Origin: DATJPW01 sp963752855
GTDB lineage: Bacteria > Desulfobacterota > Desulfomonilia > Desulfomonilales > Desulfomonilaceae
Length of the DNA: 64,000 nt
Reading direction: 5' to 3'
Assembly: GCA_963752855.1 (NCBI GenBank)
Contig: CAVVZX010000042.1
Span: forward strand, 1-64,000
Shown here: positions 54,257-62,555 of the stretch, piece by piece
How the letters are laid out: the number at the start of each line of letters is the position of its first letter
Numbering within the stretch: the first letter of the stretch is position 1
Notes under the pieces: generated by a model
Database searches by the model: none
What the model saw: the letters and a program-made list of their open reading frames with translations, nothing else
Told to the model about the DNA's origin: nothing
Translations under genes and position numbers: made by a program

Positions 54257-55029
54257 TTCTTCTCTTGGGCGGAACAAGTGAAACAGCGCCGATTGCTTCC
54301 GCTCTGGCAATAGCCGGATTCAAAGTCCTCGTATCAACAGCGACGGATGTTCCGCTTAATGTGGGGGATCATCCGAACATTTCGCGCCGGTCCGGAAAGC
54401 TGGACCGCGACCAAATGCTTCAGCTCTCCAATCGACAAGGCGTGATCGCGATTGTAGACGCTTCCCATCCTTATGCGGCATCCGTGCAGGGCAATGCGCG
54501 TAGTGTAGCCGATCAACTTAAGATTCCGTATCTTTCATGGGTTAGACCGCCAATTCCCGAACAGGACAGCCTGATAACCTCCGCGCCCGACCATGATACC
54601 GCGGCAAAGGTAGCGTTTTCATTTGGTCTGCCGGTGCTTCTGACCACAGGTTCCGGGAATCTCGAACCGTATGTCCGTGAATCAAGCGCAACAACGGGGC
54701 GACTCGTAGTCCGGGTGCTCTCTCATCCCAGCTCCACAGAAGCTTGCCGTAGGGCCGGTATTCCGGACGAGAACATTGTGTCCGGCAGAGGGCCGTTTTC
54801 GATTGAAGAAAATCTGAGCATTATCAAACAGTTTGGCATCGGCGTGCTGGTAACCAAGGACAGCGGCGTTGCAGGAGGAGTCCCGGAAAAACTAGAGGCG
54901 GCGCGTCTTGCGGGCTGTCGTGTTGTCCTCGTTCAAAGGCCCGCTGAATCGACTGAGGTTGCAGGATTTAGTGACGTTTCGGAGCTGGTCGGGGAACTTT
55001 GTCGTTTGCTCCCTCATCCAAAGAAATAA
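54253..55029 (+). CDS. cbiJ: Cobalt-precorrin-6A reductase
   Basis: CbiJ/CobK reduces the C18-C19 bond. The 258-residue product begins MILLLGGTSETAPIASALA and contains VDASHPYAASVQGNARSVAD, LTTGSGNLEPY, GRGPFSIEENLSIIKQFGIGVLVTKDSGVAGG and a C-terminal RPAES. It overlaps cbiH by four bases and is the last recognisable gene of the cobalamin operon; a palindromic repeat follows. Confidence 0.93.
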   Translation: MILLLGGTSETAPIASALAIAGFKVLVSTATDVPLNVGDHPNISRRSGKLDRDQMLQLSNRQGVIAIVDASHPYAASVQGNARSVADQLKIPYLSWVRPPIPEQDSLITSAPDHDTAAKVAFSFGLPVLLTTGSGNLEPYVRESSATTGRLVVRVLSHPSSTEACRRAGIPDENIVSGRGPFSIEENLSIIKQFGIGVLVTKDSGVAGGVPEKLEAARLAGCRVVLVQRPAESTEVAGFSDVSELVGELCRLLPHPKK

Positions 55030-55066
55030 ACGAACCGGGTACGGAGATCCGCGGTTTCTTGTGGAC

Positions 55067-55135
55067 GGGCGCCACTGCTGGCTTGCCCAGCAGTGCAAGT
55101 GCGAAACACTGCTGGACAAGCCAGCAGTGGCGCCC
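55067..55135. repeat. Near-perfect long palindrome after the cobalamin operon
   Basis: GGGCGCCACTGCTGGCTTG at 55067-55085 pairs perfectly over 19 bases with 55117-55135. Just inside it, CCAGCAGTG (55087-55095) pairs with CACTGCTGG (55107-55115), leaving an 11-base loop. The unit repeats itself (CACTGCTGGCTTG / CAAGCCAGCAGTG), so it looks like two joined copies of a small REP-like element. It may also stop transcription of the operon, although no T run follows. Confidence 0.85.
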
Positions 55136-55216
55136 AAGCCATAATTCGGCCTGTTGGCTATCCAATCGAAAAGGACAAATTTTGGCAATCGCCGTGTTAT
55201 GAATTACCAGAGGTCG

Positions 55217-55750
55217 TCACATAAACAGCCAAATCCCGTTGGCAAAGTATACGACCCCGACAACGCCTAGTACCAAGCCCGTCATCCACAATGCTTTCTT
55301 CTTCATGAGCGTTGCCATGGAACTGAGCAGTATGGCTAATTGAAGCAGTATCACCGCCATCCCGAAAGACTGGCCGTGCAGCGCCACTTCATCTCGTTGT
55401 TGCTCCAGGCTCTTGGCCTCTTTCATTATTTCCGCTTTTTCGCTTTCGTATCTTTTGATTTGAGCAGCATATCCGGCAACTTTCTTTTGGTATTCTTCCA
55501 CCACCTCTTTAGGCGCAGTGCTTGCAATCAGCTTGAGTTCAATTTCCAGTTTTTCTTTCTGCAATTCGTAAAGATAACTTTTGATACTCTTGGCTTGATA
55601 ATACGCCCACTGGTCCGATGCCTGAGTTTGCTTCAATATCGAACGATTAGAAAATTTGCCGACATTTAGCGTGGACACAGTAGCGCCCACGGCCAACAAC
55701 ACGGTTGTCAGGGCAAGAAAATTCAGCCAGTTTTGCTTCTGTTCGTCCAT
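55217..55750 (-). CDS. DUF4337-family membrane protein
   Basis: The ATG at 55750, preceded by GGAGG, gives 177 residues. The layout is one N-terminal helix (FLALTTVLLAVGATVSTL), a central coiled-coil (about residues 35-120, with QASDQWAYYQAKSIKSYLYELQKEKLEIE), and two C-terminal helices (AVILLQLAILLSSMATLM and WMTGLVLGVVGVVYFANGIWL). The segment DQWAYYQAKSIK is diagnostic of DUF4337. Function is unknown. It stands alone on the minus strand. Confidence 0.85.
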   Translation of the reverse strand: MDEQKQNWLNFLALTTVLLAVGATVSTLNVGKFSNRSILKQTQASDQWAYYQAKSIKSYLYELQKEKLEIELKLIASTAPKEVVEEYQKKVAGYAAQIKRYESEKAEIMKEAKSLEQQRDEVALHGQSFGMAVILLQLAILLSSMATLMKKKALWMTGLVLGVVGVVYFANGIWLFM

Positions 55751-55837
55751 AAATACCTCCAAACATATATGAGCCTTAAGACCCAGCCGGGCTTAATAGC
55801 AATTTGCGCACACAGGAGCAAGGTTTACCCGCGCGAA

Positions 55838-57703
55838 TCACACGACTTCCTTCGGTTCATCGAACCTGAAGTGGATGGAGACAACGCCTTGCGAGACATT
55901 CTTATGCACAACATAAGGTAGTTTATCGAAAACGTGCAGCATCGACTCATTTGACAGCAAGATGTCGGCATGAAAACCTTGCACACCTCGTTCCCGTCCT
56001 ATGTCGATCAGATATTCCAGCAGAAAAGTCGCTATGCCGCGGCCTTGAAATTTCTCATCCACCATGAATGCGACTTCAGGAAGATCTTGGGATGGTTCGA
56101 AAACGTAACGTCCTTCGGCGATGATGCGGCAGGTTTCGTAAGGATTTATCGTAACTACGAGAGACATGCCCTTGTCTTCCGAAAGGCTGACGTACTCTTG
56201 GACATTATCTTGAGGCATGCTTCGTCGAGGACTGAAGTATCTGAAGTAAACCGAACCTTTCGAAAGGGTGTAGAACAGGTCCCGAATCATGGATTCATCG
56301 GTAGGCTGTATTACACGAACATGCGCCTTCAGGCCATCTTTGAAAACGTGATCGGTCCTGACGCGCTGTCGTAGTTCCGGGGACGCTGTTTGGACATAGT
56401 GCTGATCCGGGTAAACATAACCCTGTTCGCGCGCCTCTTTCATGAGGGCTTCTCTGTGGTCGGGATGCGCGATTTCAATTAGAGCCATTGCCCGTTCACG
56501 CAACGACTTGCCACCCAGGTATGCTATTCCATACTCGGTCACAATGTAATTTACCTCGCCACGGTTCATTATCACTGCGGCTTTAGGTCCGAACGACGGG
56601 ACAATTGTCGAACGACCGCTCTTCAACGAGGTTGACCTCAAACAGATGATGGACCGGCCTCCGGACGAGAGGCTGGCGCCTCTCATGAAGTCATGATCGC
56701 CCCCGGAACCTTCAAAGGCGGTCCACGTAGGTTTTCCTTGCCTCACCTGGCCTCGCAGATCTACCTGCACAGCCAGATTGATCGCCACCATTTTGTCGTT
56801 GCTCGCTATAAAGGTGGGAACCAAAAGCATGTCGGACGGATAGAATTCCACTGAAGGATTTTCATTAATGAAATCGTATACCCGCTGAGTTCCCATGCAG
56901 CACGTCGCGAGCGACTTGCCTCTGTATATTCGTTTTGTGCTGTTGTCGATTACTCCAGCTTCTATGAGATCAATAAGCGGGTCCGCAAAGATTTCAGTAT
57001 GTAAGCCTAGATGCCGTCTGTCCTTCAAGAAATGAGAAAGCCCCTTGGAAATTCCGGCAAAACCGAATTCCAGGATTGATCCGTCTTCAACAAGTTCACT
57101 GGAATACCGGCTGATAGCGCGCTCCGGTTCGCCGTGAATTTCCTCCGGCAGTTCGCACAACTGCTGCGGCCCGTCTACCAGGTAATGGATTTTTTCGACC
57201 GGCACGAGGGTATCCCCCTGTGTGCGAGGCATAAAGGGATTCACCTGCGCTATCACCATACGAGCGGACTCCACCGCAGAAAGCGCTATATCGACCGAAA
57301 TACCGAGGCTGAATCGCCCGAACCGATCCGGCTCCGAAACCTGGACTATGGCGACATCAATGGGGATTCGCCGCGCCCTGAAAAAATCCGGGATTTGCGA
57401 ATGGAAAAGCGGCACGTAATCGGCCCCTGACGTTCCATAAGCGTCGCCGCTTAACCCACCCAGAAAGAAGGTCTTCAATCTGAAACGATGACGCCCTTTG
57501 GCAGCCAATGATGCGGCCGCAGTTCCTCGGATGAACTGGATCATTTCCACGTCTTCAAGGGTGGAGGCCCCTAAAGCCTCTATTATAGGCGTCGGCTCGC
57601 AACATGTGCCGCTAAGGAATATTCGGTCACCGTTCAGGACATACGATGCCGCTTCTTTCGCAGAAACGACCTTCGAAGCGTATCGAGTTTTCCAATCACT
57701 CAT
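55838..57703 (-). CDS. Acetyl-CoA hydrolase/transferase-type CoA-transferase fused to a GNAT acetyltransferase domain
   Basis: The ATG at 57703, preceded by GGGAGAG, gives 621 residues. Residues 1 to about 435 are a class I CoA-transferase of the acetate/4-hydroxybutyrate type (KVVSAKEAASYVLNGDRIFLSGTCCEPTPI, TWTAFEGSGGDHDFMRGA, VTEYGIAYLGGKSLRERA). Residues from about 460 form a GNAT domain (VRVIQPTDESMIRDLFYTLSKGSVYFRYF, VAFMVDEKFQGRGIATFLLEYLIDIGRERG). This fusion is known in Desulfobacterota and related anaerobes. A plausible link is regulation of CoA-ester metabolism by protein acetylation, but the GNAT substrate is unknown. An upstream in-frame start (57793) lacks a ribosome site. Confidence 0.9.
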   Translation of the reverse strand: MSDWKTRYASKVVSAKEAASYVLNGDRIFLSGTCCEPTPIIEALGASTLEDVEMIQFIRGTAAASLAAKGRHRFRLKTFFLGGLSGDAYGTSGADYVPLFHSQIPDFFRARRIPIDVAIVQVSEPDRFGRFSLGISVDIALSAVESARMVIAQVNPFMPRTQGDTLVPVEKIHYLVDGPQQLCELPEEIHGEPERAISRYSSELVEDGSILEFGFAGISKGLSHFLKDRRHLGLHTEIFADPLIDLIEAGVIDNSTKRIYRGKSLATCCMGTQRVYDFINENPSVEFYPSDMLLVPTFIASNDKMVAINLAVQVDLRGQVRQGKPTWTAFEGSGGDHDFMRGASLSSGGRSIICLRSTSLKSGRSTIVPSFGPKAAVIMNRGEVNYIVTEYGIAYLGGKSLRERAMALIEIAHPDHREALMKEAREQGYVYPDQHYVQTASPELRQRVRTDHVFKDGLKAHVRVIQPTDESMIRDLFYTLSKGSVYFRYFSPRRSMPQDNVQEYVSLSEDKGMSLVVTINPYETCRIIAEGRYVFEPSQDLPEVAFMVDEKFQGRGIATFLLEYLIDIGRERGVQGFHADILLSNESMLHVFDKLPYVVHKNVSQGVVSIHFRFDEPKEVV

Positions 57704-57927
57704 GGGATTCTCTCCCGCCTTGAACACGGACCTGCGTACGCAGGCCGTGATTCTTTTTGGGCGCAGGATTAGTAATTGTATCCGGCAAGTCAAGAGATTT
57801 CAGGAAATCGAGCCGCAGTCCCTTGAATTCGTCGGATTCATGATTAAAGAAAAAGAAGGCTTGAAGCCTGGTTGAGCTTTTGCCTCATTCAGGTGGAGTA
57901 TCCGTATGTTGAAATACGGAGGTCCCC

Positions 57928-58233
57928 ATGATGGACTGTAAATATATAACCAGAGATATGCTGACTCATCCCGTGACGGTAACGATGGATGACAAACCTT
58001 TGGACTTCTCAAGCGCCAGGTCTATGGCTGACCGGAAAGCCAGAGAGTTGTCGTCCGATCCCATGCTCCTGGCGTGGTTCGACAGGTCGAGCGGGAGGTT
58101 TTCACCTGATGTCATCTGCTGCGGTGATAACAAACCTACCTGGCTGACCTACGCTGAATCCCGCGGAGCGGACATAGAGGTGGATATCAACAACGAAGAC
58201 TACGTATTCGTATACAAAGGGGCTATGGAATAG
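57928..58233 (+). CDS. DUF5619-like small protein
   Basis: A GGAGG precedes the start (ATG at 57928 or 57931). The 101-residue product (CKYITRDMLTHPVTVTMDDKPLDFSSARSMADRKA...WFDRSSGRFSPDVICCGDNKPTWLTYAESRGADIEVDINNEDYVFVYK) resembles small proteins grouped as DUF5619/AF1862-like, which are common in anaerobic bacteria and archaea and uncharacterised. It is divergent from the CoA-transferase gene with about 220 bases between them. Confidence 0.7.
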   Translation: MMDCKYITRDMLTHPVTVTMDDKPLDFSSARSMADRKARELSSDPMLLAWFDRSSGRFSPDVICCGDNKPTWLTYAESRGADIEVDINNEDYVFVYKGAME

Positions 58234-58294
58234 ATTTTGCCCGAAGTGATGCGAAGGGTCACTGACGGGAATTGCTTTGGGGGAGGGAAATCTT

Positions 58295-58338
58295 GCAGTA
58301 GGGACCGGCATCCCTCGGCGGCTTGCCGGTCCTACTGC
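58295..58338. repeat. Dispersed palindrome, GACCGGCA family
   Basis: GCAGTAGGGACCGGCA (58295-58310) pairs with TGCCGGTCCTACTGC (58324-58338) with one bulged G. The GTAGGACCGGCA...TGCCGGTC core is the same as in the cluster at 25438-25483. Confidence 0.75.
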
Positions 58339-58354
58339 CGCTCGACGGGCGGCT

Positions 58355-58663
58355 CTAGCTACGTGTATCGAAATGCACTTCTTTATCAACATTGTAGAAA
58401 TATACGACGAGCCTGTCGTCAGGCACGAAATTTCTCTGTGTGAATTCATATAATGTGGGGCTGAGCTTCTCAGGCTGGCCGGGAAAGCAGACTGAGACGA
58501 TCTCCTCGGGCGTGTTTTTCTTCAGCCTTAGTTTAAATTCTCCGATTGGACCTTTCCAATTGCGACCTGTGCCTAGAATGTACCTACGTGATTGAAAGTG
58601 ACAGAGGCGGAGGACCATGCCCTGTGCTCTCTGGTCCAAGGTAGCAGCAGCACAGCGAAGCAA
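58355..58663 (-). pseudogene. Remnant resembling the C-terminus of a DUF4424 protein
   Basis: The recognisable part is RRYILGTGRNWKGPIGEFKLRLKK followed by PTLYEFTQRNFVPDDRLVVYFYNVDKE. This resembles the end of DUF4424 proteins, where a Y-V-L-x-T-G-x-N-W-x-G-P-I-G segment is typical. The residues before it (MLRCAAATLDQRAQGMVLRLCHFQS) do not fit, and no N-terminal part lies upstream, so only about 75 residues of a protein of over 300 remain. The following 330 bases (58664-58996) up to sdhA hold no gene. Confidence 0.5.
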
Positions 58664-58996
58664 TTTCCCAAACCGAACTGTGGAGATTGCTTCGTCGTTA
58701 CACTCTCCGCAATGACAACGCGGTTCGTGCGTCCTTTCCTGCCGACAAGTGAATGGTTACCAAATGTTGATTATTATGGTTGACCGCGTGGGCCATGGAG
58801 GAGTAACCTCTGAAATCTACATTCCCCTTTTTAGCAATCGAACTGGCTGCAACATTCCGTTCGCTGGCCGGCCCCCGAGGTTGTGCAGTGCTTTCTTAAA
58901 GCGCGAGCAATTCTCGGGCTGATATTTCCCGATCCCCATGACCAGCAGGATGGGATGGCAGCCGTATAACACTCTTTTGTGGTCGCAACAAATTAG

Positions 58997-60748
58997 ATGG
59001 GGGCTATGGGAAACATCATGAAGACTAACGAAGTAGAGGTGGTTGCACATGACGTGTTGATCTTTGGTACGGGCCTGGCCGGTCTTCGCGCCGCTGTGGA
59101 GATCGCCCGGGCGTCCAAAGACTCCATCAACATGGCTCTTGTGTCAAAGGTCCAGATACAGCGGCCCCATTCAGTATGCGCTGAAGGGGGCTCTGCAGCG
59201 GTCCTCCGGCCGGAGGAAGGAGACAATCTGGACCTTCATGCCTGGGATACCGTCAAGGGCGCAGACTTTCTGGCCGACCAGGACGTTGTCTCCCGGTTTG
59301 TCGAACTAGCGCCCAAAGAGCTGCTGCTCCTGGATCACTGGGGAATACCGTGGTCGAGACGTCCGGATGGCAGAATCATGCAGCGTCCTTTTGGAGGCCA
59401 TTCCTTCCCAAGATGCACAATGGCGCAGGACAAAACAGGTTTCTTCGAGGTGCAGACGCTCTATGACACCTTGATGCAGTACAGAAATTTCGCGCGTTAC
59501 GATGAATTCTTCGCCACTTCGATCCTCTCCAAGAACGGCGAGTTTGCCGGCATCACAGGCATAGACATGGCCACCGGCAAGTTCATGGTCCTACGAGGAA
59601 AGGCCATGCTTATCGGCACAGGGGGGCTCGGCACGCTTTACGGATTCACCACCTACTCTCAAACCGTGAGCGGCGATGGTCAGGCCATAGCTTACCGGGC
59701 CGGAATAAACATCGAGGATCCCGAATTTCTGCAGTTTCATCCGACCGGCCTTATTCCCTCAGGCATTCTTATGACCGAAGCATGTCGGGCTGAAGGAGGA
59801 CATCTGAAGAACTCCAAAGGCGAAAGGCTCATGCAGAGGTACGCTCCTAAGAATATGGAGCTTGCGCCCCGTGATATCGTGTCAAGGTCCGAGATGACCG
59901 AAATCAAGGAGGGGAGGGGATTTGAAGGGCCTCGAGGTCTTGACTACATTCACCTTGACCTGACCGTGGTCGGAGCAGAGTGCATCAATAGAGCACTGCC
60001 GTTGATTCGGGAAGTGTGCATGAAATTCAACGGCTTGGATCCGATTCTTGAGCCAATCCCCGTTCGTCCGGTTGCTCATTATTCAATGGGTGGTATCGAG
60101 GCAGACATCAACGGGGCCACCTCAATGAGAGGAGTTTGGGCGGCCGGCGAGGTGGCGTGCTGCTCGCTGCATGGCGCCAACCGTCTGGGGGCCAACTCCA
60201 CTACGGAGTGCATTGTGTGGGGCGGCGTCACGGGAGAACAAATCGCCGAGTACATGAAATCCAACCCACCGTTGCTCGACGTTCCTCAGGAACAGGTAAA
60301 GGCGGAAACCGGGCGGATTTACGGGGACCTCCTCCAGAAACAGGGCACGGAAAACCTGTATGACATCAAGAGGGACTTGAGGGAACTCATGGACCGATGC
60401 GCGGGAGTGTACCGTACCAAGGACGAAATGAGCGCAGGCTTGAAGGACGTCCGGGAGCTGAAGGAGCGTTTCGGAAAAATCTACATCACGGACAAAGGAT
60501 CTGTGTACAACACCAACTTGATAAACGCCATGGAGGTGGAGAATCTCCTCGATCTTGCGGAAATGCTGGTCGCCGCCGCTCTGGCCAGAGAGGAATCGCG
60601 TGGAGGACATGCCCGTTATGATTTTCCGGACAGGGATGATGAAAAGTGGCTAAAACACACGCTGGTGAGCTACAGTCCGGAAGGACCGAAACTCTCCTAC
60701 AAACCGGTGACGATTACTAAGTGGAAGCCGGTCGAGCGCAAGTATTAG
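58997..60748 (+). CDS. sdhA: Succinate dehydrogenase/fumarate reductase flavoprotein subunit
   Basis: The 583-residue subunit holds the FAD and the dicarboxylate site. The dinucleotide motif is FGTGLAGLRAAVE (about residues 23-35). The FAD-linking His is H58 in RPHSVCAEGGSAA. Substrate and catalytic motifs are FLQFHPTGLIPSG, EACRAEGG, and RPVAHYSMGGIEAD, and LHGANRLGANSTTE closes the FAD site. The start may be ATG 58997 or the in-frame ATG at 59018. The genes sdhC, sdhD and sdhB follow with spacings of 11, 10 and 13 bases. Direction (succinate oxidation by reverse electron flow, or fumarate reduction) is not decided by sequence. Confidence 0.94.
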   Translation: MGAMGNIMKTNEVEVVAHDVLIFGTGLAGLRAAVEIARASKDSINMALVSKVQIQRPHSVCAEGGSAAVLRPEEGDNLDLHAWDTVKGADFLADQDVVSRFVELAPKELLLLDHWGIPWSRRPDGRIMQRPFGGHSFPRCTMAQDKTGFFEVQTLYDTLMQYRNFARYDEFFATSILSKNGEFAGITGIDMATGKFMVLRGKAMLIGTGGLGTLYGFTTYSQTVSGDGQAIAYRAGINIEDPEFLQFHPTGLIPSGILMTEACRAEGGHLKNSKGERLMQRYAPKNMELAPRDIVSRSEMTEIKEGRGFEGPRGLDYIHLDLTVVGAECINRALPLIREVCMKFNGLDPILEPIPVRPVAHYSMGGIEADINGATSMRGVWAAGEVACCSLHGANRLGANSTTECIVWGGVTGEQIAEYMKSNPPLLDVPQEQVKAETGRIYGDLLQKQGTENLYDIKRDLRELMDRCAGVYRTKDEMSAGLKDVRELKERFGKIYITDKGSVYNTNLINAMEVENLLDLAEMLVAAALAREESRGGHARYDFPDRDDEKWLKHTLVSYSPEGPKLSYKPVTITKWKPVERKY

Positions 60749-60759
60749 GGGGAACAAAG

Positions 60760-61197
60760 ATGGAAAACAAGAAGTTCGAAAACCGCTTGGGAATAGTCGG
60801 CTGGCTTGGTGGTGGCCGTTGGGGCCTGGAGCGTTACTTGTACATTGCGCACCGTCTTACCGGTCTCGGGATACTGGTGTTTTTCCTGCTGCATATATTT
60901 GCGAGTTCTGCAAGGATGTACGGCCCTGAGTACTGGAATGCCGCCATGCAGATCCTGAAAAGTCCCATTTTGAGGCTGGGGGAATTCGTTGTCTTTGCAG
61001 CTTTTATCTTCCATGCCTTAAACGGCATCAGGCTGATTTGCATTGAACTGGGATTCGCCGTGGGTAAGGCCGAGGAGCCGGTATTCCCCTACAAGTCGTC
61101 TATCAACAATCAACGGCCCTTGGTGACGGTGTCGATGGCGCTGATTGCCATTCTCATCGTGTTTGGAGGCTTCAGCGCCCTGTTTTTCAATCATTAG
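60760..61197 (+). CDS. sdhC: Succinate:quinone oxidoreductase membrane anchor, subunit C
   Basis: From the ATG at 60760 the protein has 145 residues and three membrane helices: YLYIAHRLTGLGILVFFLLHIF, GEFVVFAAFIFHALNGIRLI and VTVSMALIAILIVFGGFSALFF. The His in IAHRLTG, LLHIF and FHALNGIR are candidate haem b or quinone-site ligands, as in other SdhC proteins. It anchors the SdhAB dimer together with SdhD. Confidence 0.88.
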   Translation: MENKKFENRLGIVGWLGGGRWGLERYLYIAHRLTGLGILVFFLLHIFASSARMYGPEYWNAAMQILKSPILRLGEFVVFAAFIFHALNGIRLICIELGFAVGKAEEPVFPYKSSINNQRPLVTVSMALIAILIVFGGFSALFFNH

Positions 61198-61207
61198 GGA
61201 GGTTGTT

Positions 61208-61579
61208 ATGAGGGAAACACCTTATTGGACCTGGTTCATAATTGCGGCTTTCGTAATCTTTGTCTTTGCCGGACTACATATGCTGGTGATGCACTTGTCG
61301 GTCTTTGGAATCTTTAACCCCGCGGGCGGAGCTTCGACGGACTGGGGCAATGTTATCTTCCGAAGTCAGAATCAATTCCTGGCCTTCACTTACATACTTC
61401 TTCTCGCTGCCGCTCTATATCACGGTTTGTACGGGTTGCGCACTATTGTGTTCGAACTTAGTCCCGGCAAATCCTTTCAGAATTCCTTCACTGTCTTTTT
61501 GTGGATAATCGGTCTGATTCTCTTCGGCATCGGCTCATACTCGGATATCGCGGCAAAGTCTTTGGAAAGACTACTTTAG
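61208..61579 (+). CDS. sdhD: Succinate:quinone oxidoreductase membrane anchor, subunit D
   Basis: The 123-residue protein (ATG 61208, GGAGG before it) has three helices: WFIIAAFVIFVFAGLHMLVM, FLAFTYILLLAAALYHGLYGLR and FLWIIGLILFGIGSYSD. Candidate haem ligands are His in LHMLVMH and ALYHGLYG. With SdhC this makes a two-anchor complex, which in other organisms carries two b haems (types A or E-like), unlike single-anchor fumarate reductases. Confidence 0.85.
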   Translation: MRETPYWTWFIIAAFVIFVFAGLHMLVMHLSVFGIFNPAGGASTDWGNVIFRSQNQFLAFTYILLLAAALYHGLYGLRTIVFELSPGKSFQNSFTVFLWIIGLILFGIGSYSDIAAKSLERLL

Positions 61580-61592
61580 GAAGGATGAGGAA

Positions 61593-62426
61593 ATGGAAAA
61601 AGGGACTCAGAAGCAATACAGTGTTACTGTCTATGTTCGTCGCTTTGATCCTGATCGGGACCGGGCCCCCCGACAGCAGCAATATACGATTCAAGTCGAA
61701 AAAGGGCTGACTGTCCTCGATGGGCTAAACCTTATTAAGCAGACCCAGGACCCGACTCTCGGTTTTCGCTTTTCCTGCCGAATGGGAGTGTGCGGCTCCT
61801 GCGGGATGCTCATAAATGGGAAACCGGGATTAGCCTGTAATACGCAGATACTCGATGTTACGGAAACGGCTCTAACATTGGCTCCGTTGCCGAACTTTGC
61901 CATCATCAGAGATCTGGTTCCCGATCTTGTGCCCATGTTCGGCGTTCATCGGGATATTCAGCCGTACATCCAGAGAAACGATATCGAAGAAATGGAAAAT
62001 CCGACAATGGAGTACTTCCAGACGCCGGAGCAGCTCGAAAAGTTTCTCCAGTTTACATACTGCATAAAATGCGGCGCCTGCATGGCTGCGTGCCCAACCA
62101 TGGCCACCGACGAAGACTATTTGGGGCCCATGCCCCTTACTCAGGCTTACCGTTACAACGTAGATTCACGTGACGACGCGGGTGAGGCCAGAAGAGAAAT
62201 AGTGTCGGCCTGCCATGGCATTTTCAACTGCCACTACGCTGCGGAATGCTCAAATGTCTGTCCCAAGGGAGTAGACCCGGCTCGGGCTATTCAACTAATG
62301 AAAAGGGACTTGGTGCTACGCTATTTCTATCTAAGCAAGAAGAAGTGCGCACATGTCCATGAACGTCCTGCTGAGTCCGAATATAAAGCGAGAATTGAGG
62401 CCCCTCCGTTTACAGTGGACCAATGA
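61593..62426 (+). CDS. sdhB: Succinate dehydrogenase/fumarate reductase iron-sulfur subunit
   Basis: The 277-residue protein carries the plant-type [2Fe-2S] site (Cys 62, 67, 70, 82 in SCRMGVCGSCG...LAC), the [4Fe-4S] site beginning CIKCGACMAACP (Cys 157, 160, 163, 167) and the last cluster region CHGIFNCHYAAECSNVCP (Cys 207, 213, 219, 223). That last motif has six more residues and one more Cys between the usual C-x5-C and CP than the E. coli subunit. It relays electrons from FAD to the quinone site formed with SdhC and SdhD. It is the last gene of the operon. Confidence 0.94.
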   Translation: MEKGTQKQYSVTVYVRRFDPDRDRAPRQQQYTIQVEKGLTVLDGLNLIKQTQDPTLGFRFSCRMGVCGSCGMLINGKPGLACNTQILDVTETALTLAPLPNFAIIRDLVPDLVPMFGVHRDIQPYIQRNDIEEMENPTMEYFQTPEQLEKFLQFTYCIKCGACMAACPTMATDEDYLGPMPLTQAYRYNVDSRDDAGEARREIVSACHGIFNCHYAAECSNVCPKGVDPARAIQLMKRDLVLRYFYLSKKKCAHVHERPAESEYKARIEAPPFTVDQ

Positions 62427-62472
62427 GGTGGGAAATCCAGCGATCGTATGCAACGGAGTTTTGACTGAGACG

Positions 62473-62515
62473 CCTATCCGGATAATGCCGATGTATTCGG
62501 GATTATCCGGATAGG
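62473..62515. repeat. Perfect 14-bp inverted repeat between convergent sdhB and fumarase genes
   Basis: CCTATCCGGATAAT (62473-62486) pairs perfectly with ATTATCCGGATAGG (62502-62515) around a 15-base loop. There is no T run on either side, but the position between two converging genes suggests a bidirectional transcription stop or a processing hairpin. Confidence 0.7.
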
Positions 62516-62555
62516 ACTCTTAGCTAAGCTACCAGCTCTGGCGATGATTTCACAA

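Noticed and set aside
62473..62515. Classical rho-independent terminator
   Set aside because: The stem is perfect but no T run follows on either strand, so it is reported only as an inverted repeat with a possible termination role.
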